A DNA stretch of 46,494 nt, from NCBI GenBank assembly GCA_031264145.1, contig JAISEK010000017.1:1-46494 (forward strand), in the 5' to 3' direction. Source of the DNA: Deltaproteobacteria bacterium. Lineage in GTDB: Bacteria; Desulfobacterota; Desulfarculia; Adiutricales; Adiutricaceae. The position numbers were made by a program, and so were the translations under genes. Position 1 is the first letter of the stretch. Every line of letters begins with the position of its first letter. The notes under the pieces are model-generated. The model saw only the letters and a program-made list of their open reading frames with translations, searched no databases and was not told the origin of the DNA. Below are positions 16,905 through 25,320 of the stretch, piece by piece.

Positions 16905-18914
16905 TCACCCGAAAGATGGTGACGGACGCGATGGGGACAGGTCAATCGGCCTATTACTGGGGCCAGGGGAAAATTCAGCCAGCCGGGGAGCCTCCCTGGT
17001 TGCCGTATCCATGGCCAATATCTTGCCAATTCTTGTCGGGGCACCGACATGACCACGCCCACCGGCCAGGCGATACCATTTTCCCGCCTCGGCCATGTCC
17101 CGCGTTACCCCCAAACCCATCTCGTATAACGAGCCAAGGATAAGCTGGGAATAGGCATCGCCCTGCTCGGCGGCCAGTCTGAACCATTTGGCAGCCTCTG
17201 CCTCGTCCTTGGGCACGCCATCCCCTCGATGGAACATATTGCCGAGGTTGCTCTGGGCATTGGAATTGCCCTGCTCGGCGGCCAGTCGATACCATTTTTC
17301 CGCCTCGGCCACGTCCTTGGCCACGCCCTCTCCGATATGGTACATGCAGCCAAGATTATTCTGGGCAAGGGGAAGCCCTTGTCCAGCGGCCAGGCGATAC
17401 CATTTGACCGCCTCGGCCTTGTCCGTGGCCACGCCCTCGCCTTGATCGCACATCATGCCAAGGCAGTACTGGGCAAGGTCAAGCCCCTGTTCGGCGGCCA
17501 GGCGATACCATTTGGCCGCCTTGGCCCGGTCCATGGCCACGCCATCACCCATATGGAAAAAACGGCCTAGACTATACTGGGCAAGGGGAAGCCCTTGTTC
17601 GGCGGCCAGGCGATACCATTTGACTGTCTCGGCCTTGTCCGCAGGCACGCCCTCGCCATGCTCGCTCATTATGGCAAGGAAATACTGGGCAACGACAAAT
17701 CCTTGCTCTGCGGCCAATCGAAACCATTTGGCCGCCTCGGCCTTGTCCTGGGCCACGCCCTCGCCTTCCACGTACATGCCGCCAAGGCTGCACTGGGCCA
17801 AGGCAAGTCCTTGTTCCGCGGCCAAGCGAAACCATTTGGCCGCCTTGGCCTTGTCCATGGCCACTCCTTGGCCTTTCGCGTACATGAAGCCAAGGCAATG
17901 CTGGGCATCGGCGAGATCCTGCCTGGCGGCCAGGAGGTACAATCTGGCCGCCTTGGACTTGTCCATGGCCACGCCTTGGCCGGTCTCGTACATGAGGCCA
18001 AGACGATGCTGGGCATCGGCGCGCCCCTGCTCGGCGGCCAGGAGATACAATCCCGCCGCCTTGGCCTTGTCCACGGCAACGCCTTGGCCGGTCTCGTACA
18101 TGAGGCCAAGGTTTACCTGGGCAACGGTGACGCCTTTCTCGGCGGCCAGGGCGAACAACCTGGCCGCCTTGGCCGGGTCCTGGGCCACGCCTTCGCCTTT
18201 CGCGTACATGCCTCCAAGGTTGGACAGGGCAACGACGAATCCCTTCTTGGCGGCCAGGGCGTACAACCTGGCCGCCTTGGGCAGGTCCAGGGCCACGCCT
18301 TCGCCTCTCTCGTACATGATGCCAAGGTTGAACAGGGCAACGGCATCGCCTCCCGCAGCGGCCAGACGGTACAATCGGACCGCCTCCGCCTTGTCCATGG
18401 CCACGCCATCGCCTCTCTGGAACAGTACGCCAAGGTTGAACTGGGCATAGGCGTGCCCTTGCTCGGCGGCCAGGGCGTACAATCTGGCCGCCTCGGCCTT
18501 GTCCTGGGCCACGCCTCTGCCCTTTTCGTGCATTATGGCAAGGTTGTACTGGGAAATGGCATCGCCCTGTTCCGCGGCCAGGCGGTGCCACTCGACCGAC
18601 TTGGCCAGGTTCTGGGCCACGCCTACCCCATCGGCATATAGAAGGGCAAGAGCTGTCTGGGCCTGGGCGTGGCCTTGCCTGGCGGCCTGGAGGTACCATT
18701 TGCCCGCCTCGGCCATGTCCCGGCGCACACCCTTACCAGCCGCATACGCTTGGCCAAGCTTGAATTTCGCGTCGGCGTCATCTTGTTCAGTGGCCAGGCT
18801 ATGTAATTTCGCAGCAGCACTACCAATGAAGTTGTATTTTTGGAGACCTTTGGACTGGTTTAGATTATCTTTACGGGTAAACGACTTCTTTTTTTTAGCC
18901 GACATAATCTCCAA
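16905..18914 (-). CDS. Long SEL1-repeat (TPR-like) protein B
   Basis: 669 residues with about 17 SEL1 repeats of the same 36-residue type as its neighbour (LGxMYETGQGVAMDKAKAAxLYLLAAEQG). The lysine-rich N-terminus (MEIMSAKKKKSFTRK) resembles that of SEL1 protein A, and no signal peptide is visible; the start could equally be the Met at residue 4. The C-terminal 40 residues (RIGKILAMDTATREAPRLAEF...) are unrelated to the repeats. Pairing of two giant SEL1 genes suggests tandem duplication followed by repeat shuffling. Function is unknown beyond probable protein-protein scaffolding. Confidence 0.88.
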   Translation of the reverse strand: MEIMSAKKKKSFTRKDNLNQSKGLQKYNFIGSAAAKLHSLATEQDDADAKFKLGQAYAAGKGVRRDMAEAGKWYLQAARQGHAQAQTALALLYADGVGVAQNLAKSVEWHRLAAEQGDAISQYNLAIMHEKGRGVAQDKAEAARLYALAAEQGHAYAQFNLGVLFQRGDGVAMDKAEAVRLYRLAAAGGDAVALFNLGIMYERGEGVALDLPKAARLYALAAKKGFVVALSNLGGMYAKGEGVAQDPAKAARLFALAAEKGVTVAQVNLGLMYETGQGVAVDKAKAAGLYLLAAEQGRADAQHRLGLMYETGQGVAMDKSKAARLYLLAARQDLADAQHCLGFMYAKGQGVAMDKAKAAKWFRLAAEQGLALAQCSLGGMYVEGEGVAQDKAEAAKWFRLAAEQGFVVAQYFLAIMSEHGEGVPADKAETVKWYRLAAEQGLPLAQYSLGRFFHMGDGVAMDRAKAAKWYRLAAEQGLDLAQYCLGMMCDQGEGVATDKAEAVKWYRLAAGQGLPLAQNNLGCMYHIGEGVAKDVAEAEKWYRLAAEQGNSNAQSNLGNMFHRGDGVPKDEAEAAKWFRLAAEQGDAYSQLILGSLYEMGLGVTRDMAEAGKWYRLAGGRGHVGAPTRIGKILAMDTATREAPRLAEFSPGPSNRPIDLSPSRPSPSFG

Positions 18915-19369
18915 AATCCTTTGAGAGACATACTATTGGCCAGTAGCCCCAATATCGTGAACGCCGATTTGGGCAATCCGCCTGTCATTGGCCGCCAACA
19001 CCGCCCTCCCTGAATCCAGGTTAAGGATGTCCCCGGGCAGAAAGCGGCTCTGGCAAGCGCCACAAACAGCCACAGGCCAAAGCAGGCACCCAAAATCAGC
19101 GAAAAAGGACCATGGCTCGCATATCCCAAGGTCTTCCAAGGCCACAGCCCAGGACCCGTCCTGGCAACGCCACAAGAAATGTATGGCACAGTTTTGCTTT
19201 GCTCACTAAAATAGCCGAGAGGGAACCGCGCGACCTGAATTTATCCGCCAAGTTCTTCCTTGGCCTCCCCTTCAATGCGAAGACAGCAAGATCTTGACTG
19301 GCCATGGCCTGATATTACTACATCTTGTGCTAATAGTCAAAATACCGTTCCTGCGTCTCACCTGACCGC
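18915..19369. other. Gene-poor stretch with possible remnants
   Basis: Only weak frames are present. A minus frame about 18933-19175 (ending CGACQSRFLPGDILNLDSGRA... within it) looks protein-like but has no recognised family and no clear start, and may be a remnant. I see no RNA gene here. Confidence 0.35.
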
Positions 19370-19681
19370 CTGACAAAAGAAGGTGGAAAGAATCTTGAAC
19401 GTTCGTTTACCGCAAAAGTAGAGCTGTTCGCGCGAGAAAAGGGCTGGCACTATGTTTCCGTCCCGGCCGGAATCAGTCGTCCGCTGGGGTACCTCGCCGA
19501 CCGGGGGCTGATAGCCGTCACGGCCACAATCGGCATGACAGGCTGGCCGACCTCGCTCCTGCCGATGGGCGACGGGACGCACTTCATGGCCTTGCCCGCG
19601 AAAGTGCGCGCAAGGGAAAAACTGGGTCTGGGGGAAATGGCCGAGGTATCGTTTGAAGTGAGACAACGGATCCAGGACTAG
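19370..19681 (+). CDS. DUF1905-domain protein with no normal start codon, possibly 5'-truncated
   Basis: The frame reads SFTAKVELFAREKGWHYVSVP, then ATIGMTGWPTSLLPMGDG, then ALPAKVRAREKLGLGEMAEVSF, which is the DUF1905 small beta-barrel pattern (GWHxVxVP, ATIG, TSLxPMGxG, LPxKVR). The domain looks complete, about 95 residues, but no ATG, GTG or TTG precedes it after the in-frame stop at 19334-19336; a CTG at 19370 is the only near-start and has no ribosome site. So it either uses CTG or lost its 5' end. Its TAG stop at 19679-19681 sits in a CTAGTGTCCTGTC motif like the repeat that ends two other genes here. The biochemical function of the family is unknown. Confidence 0.72.
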   Translation: MTKEGGKNLERSFTAKVELFAREKGWHYVSVPAGISRPLGYLADRGLIAVTATIGMTGWPTSLLPMGDGTHFMALPAKVRAREKLGLGEMAEVSFEVRQRIQD

Positions 19682-19694
19682 TGTCCTGTCAAAT
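19679..19694 (+). repeat. CTAGTGTCCTGTC motif resembling the 72-bp repeat end
   Basis: The first 13 bases agree with the outer end of the 72-bp repeats at 41637 and 45830 except for two C/T changes (GTGCCTTGTC there). The match does not clearly extend further. The bases CTAG supply the TAG stop of the DUF1905 frame. It may be the solitary end of a TA-targeting element. Confidence 0.35.
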
Positions 19695-19872
19695 GGCTAA
19701 TCGAGTCTTGCGAGGGATCATTGTGGCCCCCTGCCTGCGATTCCAGATAAGAAAACTCATAAACCCATAATTAACATCTTGACAAGATGCTAGCCAGGCT
19801 TCTTGCTGGACGAGGAACGCCGCCTGGCCGCCTCGGGTCTTCTCCGCATGGGCCAGAAGAGGACGTCGGCCT

Positions 19873-20181
19873 CTAAAGATCGCGATGCCTCCCCCGCCGC
19901 AGTTCTCTGACCCATTGGGACGGGTTTTCCATGTCGTCGCGATCAGCCCACATCCCGAACGCCTGGATGCTGGCCAGATCATCGCCTGGCTGGCCAGTTC
20001 CGAGGTGTTCCCCCTCATGATCGCGCGGGACCGCCAAATAAGCGGGCAGACGCTTTTCCGCGGCGATGATTCGCCTCAGCACGAGATTGACGATGTCGCC
20101 GAGGGAAAGGCCTTGGACGGCCAGCACGGCCTCGGCTTCCGACTTGACCCGGGCGTCAACTTGTATGGTTATGGTGGTCAT
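19873..20181 (-). CDS. RelB/DinJ-like antitoxin, apparently without its toxin
   Basis: 102 residues. The N-terminus TTITIQVDARVKSEAEAVLAVQGLS... is a ribbon-helix-helix DNA-binding domain of the RelB/DinJ type, with GLSLGDIVNLVLRRII as its helices. The C-terminus FGMWADRDDMENPSQWVRELRRGR is the toxin-binding motif found in antitoxins paired with PIN or RelE toxins. The toxin gene normally follows directly, but 19690-19872 on this strand shows no toxin-like frame (no PIN start motif, no RelE core), so the module seems broken or the antitoxin is solitary. Confidence 0.78.
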   Translation of the reverse strand: MTTITIQVDARVKSEAEAVLAVQGLSLGDIVNLVLRRIIAAEKRLPAYLAVPRDHEGEHLGTGQPGDDLASIQAFGMWADRDDMENPSQWVRELRRGRHRDL

Positions 20182-20776
20182 TCCAATCCCGCCTCGCCTG
20201 GAATATTGTCCCCCATGGGGCCGGCAGGGAAGATGGCGCGGGGGCGTTCTTTGGCCCCTCGCCGGGCCCGGCCCAGATGTCGCCCGGAAGACGCCTTCCC
20301 CTCAGCGCGCCCAGGTCCGTCACCGGCCCGTACCGCCGCGCCTTGGGGCTCCCTGGCCCGCAGGGCGCGGCCTGGCCAGAGGAAGTCCCCTCCCCGCCCT
20401 TTCCATGGCGGCACCCCGCCAGGCCGCCTCCAGCCGCTCTCATCCCCTGGGCCGAAGACACGCTTCCCTGTGCCCCTTGTCGTCCCGGCGGGGCCTTCAG
20501 GCCGATTCTGGCCAGCTCTTCACCGGAACCGGGCCAGCCCGGGGCCTTTCCCAGGGCCTGGGACGGCCTCGGCGTCTTCAATGATCCCGCCCATCCCCCG
20601 CGCCGGCGGGCCAGCCCGGAGGCGGCCCCGGGCACGGTCCCTTGATGGGCAATTCGCCGCTGACTGGCAAGGAGGCCTGTCCCTCAGGCGAGGCCATGGG
20701 CCGGCAGAGATTCCCCGCTGGCGTCTGGCCGGTCCGCCAGGGCATGGGCCCGATGGCGTCCCGCTGGTCAGGGGAT
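20182..20776. other. GC-rich stretch without a supportable gene
   Basis: Long open frames exist on both strands but have random-looking Pro/Gly/Ala/Arg-rich composition and no motif, as expected from stop-poor GC-rich DNA. Nothing recognised. It lies between the RelB-like antitoxin and a truncated transposase and could contain remains of either. Confidence 0.4.
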
Positions 20777-21244
20777 CTACGGCCGGCCTGGTCCAGGCCG
20801 GCCCCCAGGCGCGGCCGGAAGGTGTTTCGGTATTCTCCCCAAGGCGTGCTTTTTCACGAAAAACCAGAACTCATCAAGCTGGACTTCCGCCAGGCCAAGC
20901 GAGACTATCGCGCTGGCCAGCTGTTCGGCGCAGAGTTCACCGATCTTGCGTATATTATCATTTACCGCTTTGGGGCTAATCCCAAGTTGCCCGGCTATGT
21001 CTCTGACCCCGACACCACGCGATGATAGGGAGACTATATCCTCCAGCATCTTCATGGATAAATGCGCCTTGAATAAAGGAGTTTTCCGAGAAGCGCTGAA
21101 TGTGGTCCTGCATTCTCTGCAATATAGCAACGTATGCTCTTTATTTTTCCCGTAAGTTGAGCGTATGGCTATATTGTCCTTGCCAAATTCTCCAAAAAAC
21201 GCACACTTCAGATTGTCACAACAGTAATCGGATAATGACATCAT
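20777..21244 (-). pseudogene. Truncated IS1-like transposase (N-terminal part)
   Basis: From the ATG at 21244 the frame gives a zinc ribbon (CCDNLKC...CRECRTTF), a helix-turn-helix (SSRGVGVRDIAGQLGISPKAV) and the beginning of the DDE domain (VQLDEFWFFVKKHA), the layout of fused IS1-type transposases. After this the frame turns into unrelated Pro/Gly-rich sequence and stops; the rest of the catalytic domain is missing. No terminal inverted repeats were identified. The element is dead unless helped in trans. Its base composition is lower in GC than its neighbours. Confidence 0.75.
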
Positions 21245-21371
21245 GCCCCGCCTCCCGGCCAAATGGCCCGATTTCCTGGGACGGCGCCATGCCGGCTTCT
21301 TGTGACCTTCGACGCGAGGCGCTCGGCAACGATGGGCGTCCCCTGGCGGCAATGGGGGCCCATCCTCACCG

Positions 21372-21447
21372 CCCAGGGCTACAGGGGCTGGATCATATGG
21401 TCAGGCCCAGGGCTACAGGGGCTGGATCATATGATCAGGCCCAGGGC
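21372..21447. repeat. 34-bp tandem repeat across a stop codon
   Basis: Two units (21372-21405, 21406-21439) differ at one base (ATATGG versus ATATGA), followed by the first eight bases of a third. The stop codon of the double-receiver gene at 21427-21429 lies in the second unit, so the duplication copied the gene's 3' end. Confidence 0.85.
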
Positions 21448-22326
21448 GACCCGGGCCAGAAACTCGTTCAGGGCCGTGGGGGTAGCCGGCTTCTGGAGGC
21501 AGTCGTCGACCCCGTTCCCGGGCGACATGATGGAGGGGATCTTGTCCTGGTTGGCCGTGCAGATGACGAAGTAGATGGGGGTTATCTTGTGGACGAACTT
21601 CAGCTCCCGGCAGAAGTCGATGCCGGTCTTGCCCTCCTCCAGCTCGTAGTCGCTGATTATGATGCGGGGCTTCTCGGAGATGGTCAGGGCCACCCCGTCG
21701 GCGATGTTGGGGGCGGTGAGGACCACGAAGTTGTTGTCCTCCATCTGCTTCTTGAGGAGTTCACGCTGGTAGGCCGAGTCGGAGAGGATGAGGGCCCGGC
21801 GGGGCTGGACGGAGAGGGGGGTGCTGAGGAGATAGGTGATGAGCTTCTCGGCGTTGTTGAGGCGGGTCTTCCCCACGGTCAGGCGCTCGTTGAGGGACTG
21901 GACCAGCCCGTCGTGGCTGGAGTCGACCGGCCGCAGCCGGGAGGGGCCCCTGAGGACTCGGCTCACGTAGTTCAGGAGGGCCACGGGCTGGATGCCGGGG
22001 TCGATGAAGGCCTGGACCCCCTCGTTGATGGCCATCAGGACGCTTTCACGGTCGGCCTTGCCGAAGGTGTCGATGAAGATGAAGGAAATCTTGTCGTTGC
22101 GGTCGGAGACCTCCTGGAGGATCTTCACGCTCAGGGCGTCCTCGGAGCGGTAGTCCATGACGACTACGTCGGGGGCGGCGGCCAGGATGGCCTCGGCCTG
22201 GGGCCCCTGGGCCTGGGCCGGGTCGGGGGCCGGGGCCTCGGAAAGGGCATACTTGCCGGCCAGGGGGGCGGACAGGGCGGCCCTGTGTGAAGGATCGGCC
22301 ACCATCAGCATGATTTTAGCGTTCAT
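21427..22326 (-). CDS. Double-receiver response regulator without output domain
   Basis: 299 residues with two CheY-like receiver domains: the first about 5-125 with phosphoacceptor candidate D58 (VVVMDYR), the second about 176-295 with D226 (IIISDYELEEGKTGIDF), T258 (ICTAN) and K279 (LQKPATP). The first lacks a clear Lys-Pro motif and may be non-phosphorylatable. There is no DNA-binding or enzymatic output. It lies 71 bases after the CheA-like kinase gene and is probably its phosphorylation partner. The 3' end overlaps a 34-bp tandem repeat. Confidence 0.85.
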   Translation of the reverse strand: MNAKIMLMVADPSHRAALSAPLAGKYALSEAPAPDPAQAQGPQAEAILAAAPDVVVMDYRSEDALSVKILQEVSDRNDKISFIFIDTFGKADRESVLMAINEGVQAFIDPGIQPVALLNYVSRVLRGPSRLRPVDSSHDGLVQSLNERLTVGKTRLNNAEKLITYLLSTPLSVQPRRALILSDSAYQRELLKKQMEDNNFVVLTAPNIADGVALTISEKPRIIISDYELEEGKTGIDFCRELKFVHKITPIYFVICTANQDKIPSIMSPGNGVDDCLQKPATPTALNEFLARVALGLII

Positions 22327-22397
22327 ACGTCACCCGCCAGGGGAAGGTTGGCCCGCCCCTGGCGGGGAAAGGGCCTTGGGGAAATGGGGCCGAGGGT

Positions 22398-24566
22398 TCA
22401 CTCGACCGGCAGGTTCTCGTACTCGACCACCTGGTAGAACCTCTTGAGCTGCTTCTCGCAGAAGGCGTTGACCCTCTCCAGGCTGTGGCTCGAGGCGAAC
22501 ATGACCTTGATCTTGTCGGTGCCCAGGCCCCTCTCGATCTTGTCCAGGCTGGGCACGGTGTCGATAAGGTCGCCCAGTAGCGAGATGCGCTTGATTATCA
22601 GGTAGCCGACCAGGGAGGTTTCCTGGAAGGAGGGCCCGATGTGGAACATCGACTGGTAGACCTTGACCCCCTGGGTGACGAGCTTGGAGAAATACAGGAT
22701 GGTCCCCAGGGGCGAGAGGTGGAACTGGCCATCGTCGGCCTCATCCTGGGGCGGCTTTTCCTTGGCCTCCGCCTTCTTGTAGCGGGCCAGCTCGGCCAGG
22801 AGCTCGGGATCCTGGATCTCGTAGCCCCGGCCGGCCCGGATCTCGACGATGCCCTGTTCCATGTTCTTTATGGCGTCAAGAAGAAGATCAATGACCTCTT
22901 TATCAACCTTAAGTTCTTTCTCCCTCATCTGGTCCAGGATTGTCTCCAGGTCGTGGACGAAAGTGCCCACGTTGGTAAACCCTGTCATGATGAAGTTGCC
23001 CTTGATGGAATGGAAATGCCTGAAGATGGTATTGACCCGCCGGATGTTCTCGGGATCCTTCTCCAGCTGGAAGATCTCCTCGCTGGCCTCGCTCAGGATG
23101 TTGGAGATCTCGACGAAGAATTCCTCGGCCATCGACTCGTCCATGGCCTCGGCCGGCCGCTGGGCAGGCGGGGTGGCGGTGGCGCCGCCGGGCTGCTGGG
23201 GGGAGGCGGCCGGGGCCGGCTCGGGGGCCTCGTCGTCGAAGCTCATGACCGAGGCCCTGCCGGAGAAGCTGGCGTCGTCCTTGGAGTAGCCGCAGCTCAT
23301 GGCTATGAGGTCGAAGGGATCCAGGACCATGCCCAGCTGGTTCCCGCCCAGGATGGTGGTCCCGGCCACGCCACGGACGGAGAAGATCTCCGGCAGGGGG
23401 ATAAGGACCAGCTTCTGGGGCCTGATGAACTCGGAGACCTTGAGGGCCAGGCGGCCGTTCTTGGAGTCGATTATGATGACCGGGAGGTTCTCCCGGAACT
23501 CATCGACCGGCAGGGGCGCCCCGGTCAGAAGGCCGCGGAGGTCGTGGAGGGGCACGATGGAGCCCAGGTAGATGATGCTCTCGGTCGCCTCCATGGTGGT
23601 GTTGACGTCATCGAGGGAAAAGGACTGGGTGGCCACCACGTTGCCGATGGGCACGGCGTAGAAGGTCTCGCCGGAGCGGATTATGAGGGCGTCGGTGATG
23701 TTGACCGCCGAGAGCTGGGGAATCTTGTAGGTGAAGGTGGAGCCCCGGCCCCTGGCCGTATCGATGATTATCTCGCCGCCCAGGCTCTCGACCGTGCTCT
23801 TGACCACGTCCATGCCGACCCCTCGGCCGGAGATCTCGGTGGCCTCGGTGGCCGTGGAGAAGCCAGGCTGCATGATGAGGTTCCAGCACTCGACCGGCGA
23901 GATGGCCTGGGCCGCCGCCGGGGGCAGGAAGCCCTTCTCCACGGCCACCTGGCGGATGCGGGACTCGTCGAGGCCATGGCCGTCGTCGGAGACCGAGACG
24001 TAGGTGAAGCCCTCCTTCTTGTAGGCCGTGAGGACCAGCCGGCCGGTCGGTGGCTTGCCGACATGCTTGCGCTCCAGGGGATCCTCCAGGCCGTGGTCCA
24101 CGGCGTTGCGGATCTGGTGGGCCAGGGGCTCGTAGAGCCTCTCGGCCACGGTCTTGTCCACCAGCGTGTCCTCGCCCACTATCTCGAAGTCCACCTGGCG
24201 GCCGCGCTTCTTGGCCAGGTCCCGCACCAGCCGCCTGAACCTGAGGAAGGTCTCCTTTATGGGGACCATGCGGATGTCCATGACCAGGTGGTGGAGGTCC
24301 GAGGAGATGCGGTTGGTGGTCATGGCCACGTTCTTGATCATCTCCAGGGAGTTCTTGTCGAGGTTGATCAGGGACGTGGCGAGGTGCCGCTGGAGGATGG
24401 AGATGTTGGAGGCCGAGATTATGATCTCGCCGGTAAGGCCCAGGAGCCGGTCAAGATGGGATATCTTGACCGCCATGCGGTCCAGCTCGGGCGCCTGGTG
24501 GGCGGCCGCCGGCTTTGGGGCCTCCTTGGCTTCCGTCGGGGCCGCTGCTTGGTGCTCACCACTCAT
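22398..24566 (-). CDS. CheA-like histidine kinase with permuted order (dimerisation, ATPase, CheW, then Hpt)
   Basis: 722 residues. Residues about 35-105 resemble the CheA dimerisation helices; about 108-285 are the HATPase with N box HQIRNAVDHGLEDP (150-163), DDGHG (194-198) and GRGVGMDV (248-255); about 286-430 form a CheW-like coupling domain. After a Pro/Ala linker comes an Hpt domain with phosphoacceptor H519 in RHFHSIKGNF, and then an additional 120-residue C-terminal region. In classical CheA the Hpt (P1) domain is N-terminal. The kinase should autophosphorylate H519 and pass phosphate to receivers encoded on both sides. No receptor, CheR or CheB is nearby. Its start overlaps the upstream receiver gene by 11 bases, so they are translationally coupled. 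Confidence 0.88.
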   Translation of the reverse strand: MSGEHQAAAPTEAKEAPKPAAAHQAPELDRMAVKISHLDRLLGLTGEIIISASNISILQRHLATSLINLDKNSLEMIKNVAMTTNRISSDLHHLVMDIRMVPIKETFLRFRRLVRDLAKKRGRQVDFEIVGEDTLVDKTVAERLYEPLAHQIRNAVDHGLEDPLERKHVGKPPTGRLVLTAYKKEGFTYVSVSDDGHGLDESRIRQVAVEKGFLPPAAAQAISPVECWNLIMQPGFSTATEATEISGRGVGMDVVKSTVESLGGEIIIDTARGRGSTFTYKIPQLSAVNITDALIIRSGETFYAVPIGNVVATQSFSLDDVNTTMEATESIIYLGSIVPLHDLRGLLTGAPLPVDEFRENLPVIIIDSKNGRLALKVSEFIRPQKLVLIPLPEIFSVRGVAGTTILGGNQLGMVLDPFDLIAMSCGYSKDDASFSGRASVMSFDDEAPEPAPAASPQQPGGATATPPAQRPAEAMDESMAEEFFVEISNILSEASEEIFQLEKDPENIRRVNTIFRHFHSIKGNFIMTGFTNVGTFVHDLETILDQMREKELKVDKEVIDLLLDAIKNMEQGIVEIRAGRGYEIQDPELLAELARYKKAEAKEKPPQDEADDGQFHLSPLGTILYFSKLVTQGVKVYQSMFHIGPSFQETSLVGYLIIKRISLLGDLIDTVPSLDKIERGLGTDKIKVMFASSHSLERVNAFCEKQLKRFYQVVEYENLPVE

Positions 24567-24957
24567 GGTTGAAAACCCTAGCCAGGACGATGTTGACCAT
24601 TTCGGCGGTGGGGGGCTTGATCAGGTAGTCGTCGGCGCCGAGCCTCAGGGCCCTGAAGATGTACTTGTAGTCGGCATGGGTGGAAAGGATGACTATGGGG
24701 ATGGATCTGAGCCCGGGGTTGTTCTTGACCGTCTCGGTCAGCTCGAAGCCGTCCATCTCGGCCATGACGAGGTCGCTGACGATCAGGTCGTACTTCCCGG
24801 CGTTGAGCTTCTCCAGGGCCTCGACCCCGTTGCCGGCCTCGGAGACGGCCAGGCCCATGGTGGCGAAAAGCTCCTTGATGGTCTTGCGGACGGCCTGGTA
24901 GTCGTCAACCACCAGGACGGACTTGCCTTGCCAGATGCTACCGTCTATCTGCGCCAT
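24556..24957 (-). CDS. CheY-like single-domain response regulator
   Basis: 133 residues from the ATG at 24957, preceded by GGAG eight bases upstream; an in-frame start at 25008 would add an unrelated N-terminus. A complete receiver: acidic pocket D18/D19 (VLVVDDYQ), phosphoacceptor D62 (LIVSDLVM), the switch segment ILSTHADYKY and a Lys-Pro motif (LIKPP). No output domain. First gene of a three-gene minus-strand unit with the CheA-like kinase and double receiver, ending 11 bases inside the kinase gene. Confidence 0.88.
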   Translation of the reverse strand: MAQIDGSIWQGKSVLVVDDYQAVRKTIKELFATMGLAVSEAGNGVEALEKLNAGKYDLIVSDLVMAEMDGFELTETVKNNPGLRSIPIVILSTHADYKYIFRALRLGADDYLIKPPTAEMVNIVLARVFNHEW

Positions 24958-25320
24958 GCGGCTGCTCCAAAGGATCCAACGACCGCTCGGGGCCTTAAGG
25001 TGCCCCAAGGTCCAAGCCGTACCCCGTTTGAGATAAGTATATCACAAATCATGGCGGCCTAAAATAAGCGGCAGGAACCTGGCCAGAGAGCAAAATATTC
25101 CATATTAGTCAAATGGATCGCTTTTTCAGGTCAATTTTTGCCTAAAAATTGCATGTTGTGACGGCAACCATATGCGATTTTTAGTCCAAAATCTATCAAA
25201 ACCAACACTTGCTTAAAAAATTCTCTATTTATTTTCTCTATTTTTATATACGATACCTATTAAGAACTTCTTAAAATATATTAGCACTACAGCGCATAAA
25301 TTTTCGAGTTCGCATCGGCA
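24958..25320. other. AT-rich upstream region of the signalling operon
   Basis: No gene visible. Reading the minus strand, a TATACT hexamer (about 25035-25040) lies upstream of the CheY-like gene and could be a -10 element, but a good -35 is lacking. From about 25060 to 25320 the sequence is markedly AT-rich with no frame or repeat recognised. Confidence 0.35.

Noticed and set aside
16730-17062. 110-codon minus-strand frame overlapping the SEL1 gene B end
   Set aside because: It overlaps a recognised coding region in another frame and matches no family.
14232-18914. CRISPR-like periodic repeats
   Set aside because: The about 108-base periodicity is the coding signature of 36-residue SEL1 repeats, not repeat-spacer units.
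20156-20635. 159-codon minus-strand frame between antitoxin and transposase
   Set aside because: No recognised motif, random-looking Gly/Pro/Ala-rich composition, and competing frames of similar quality on both strands.
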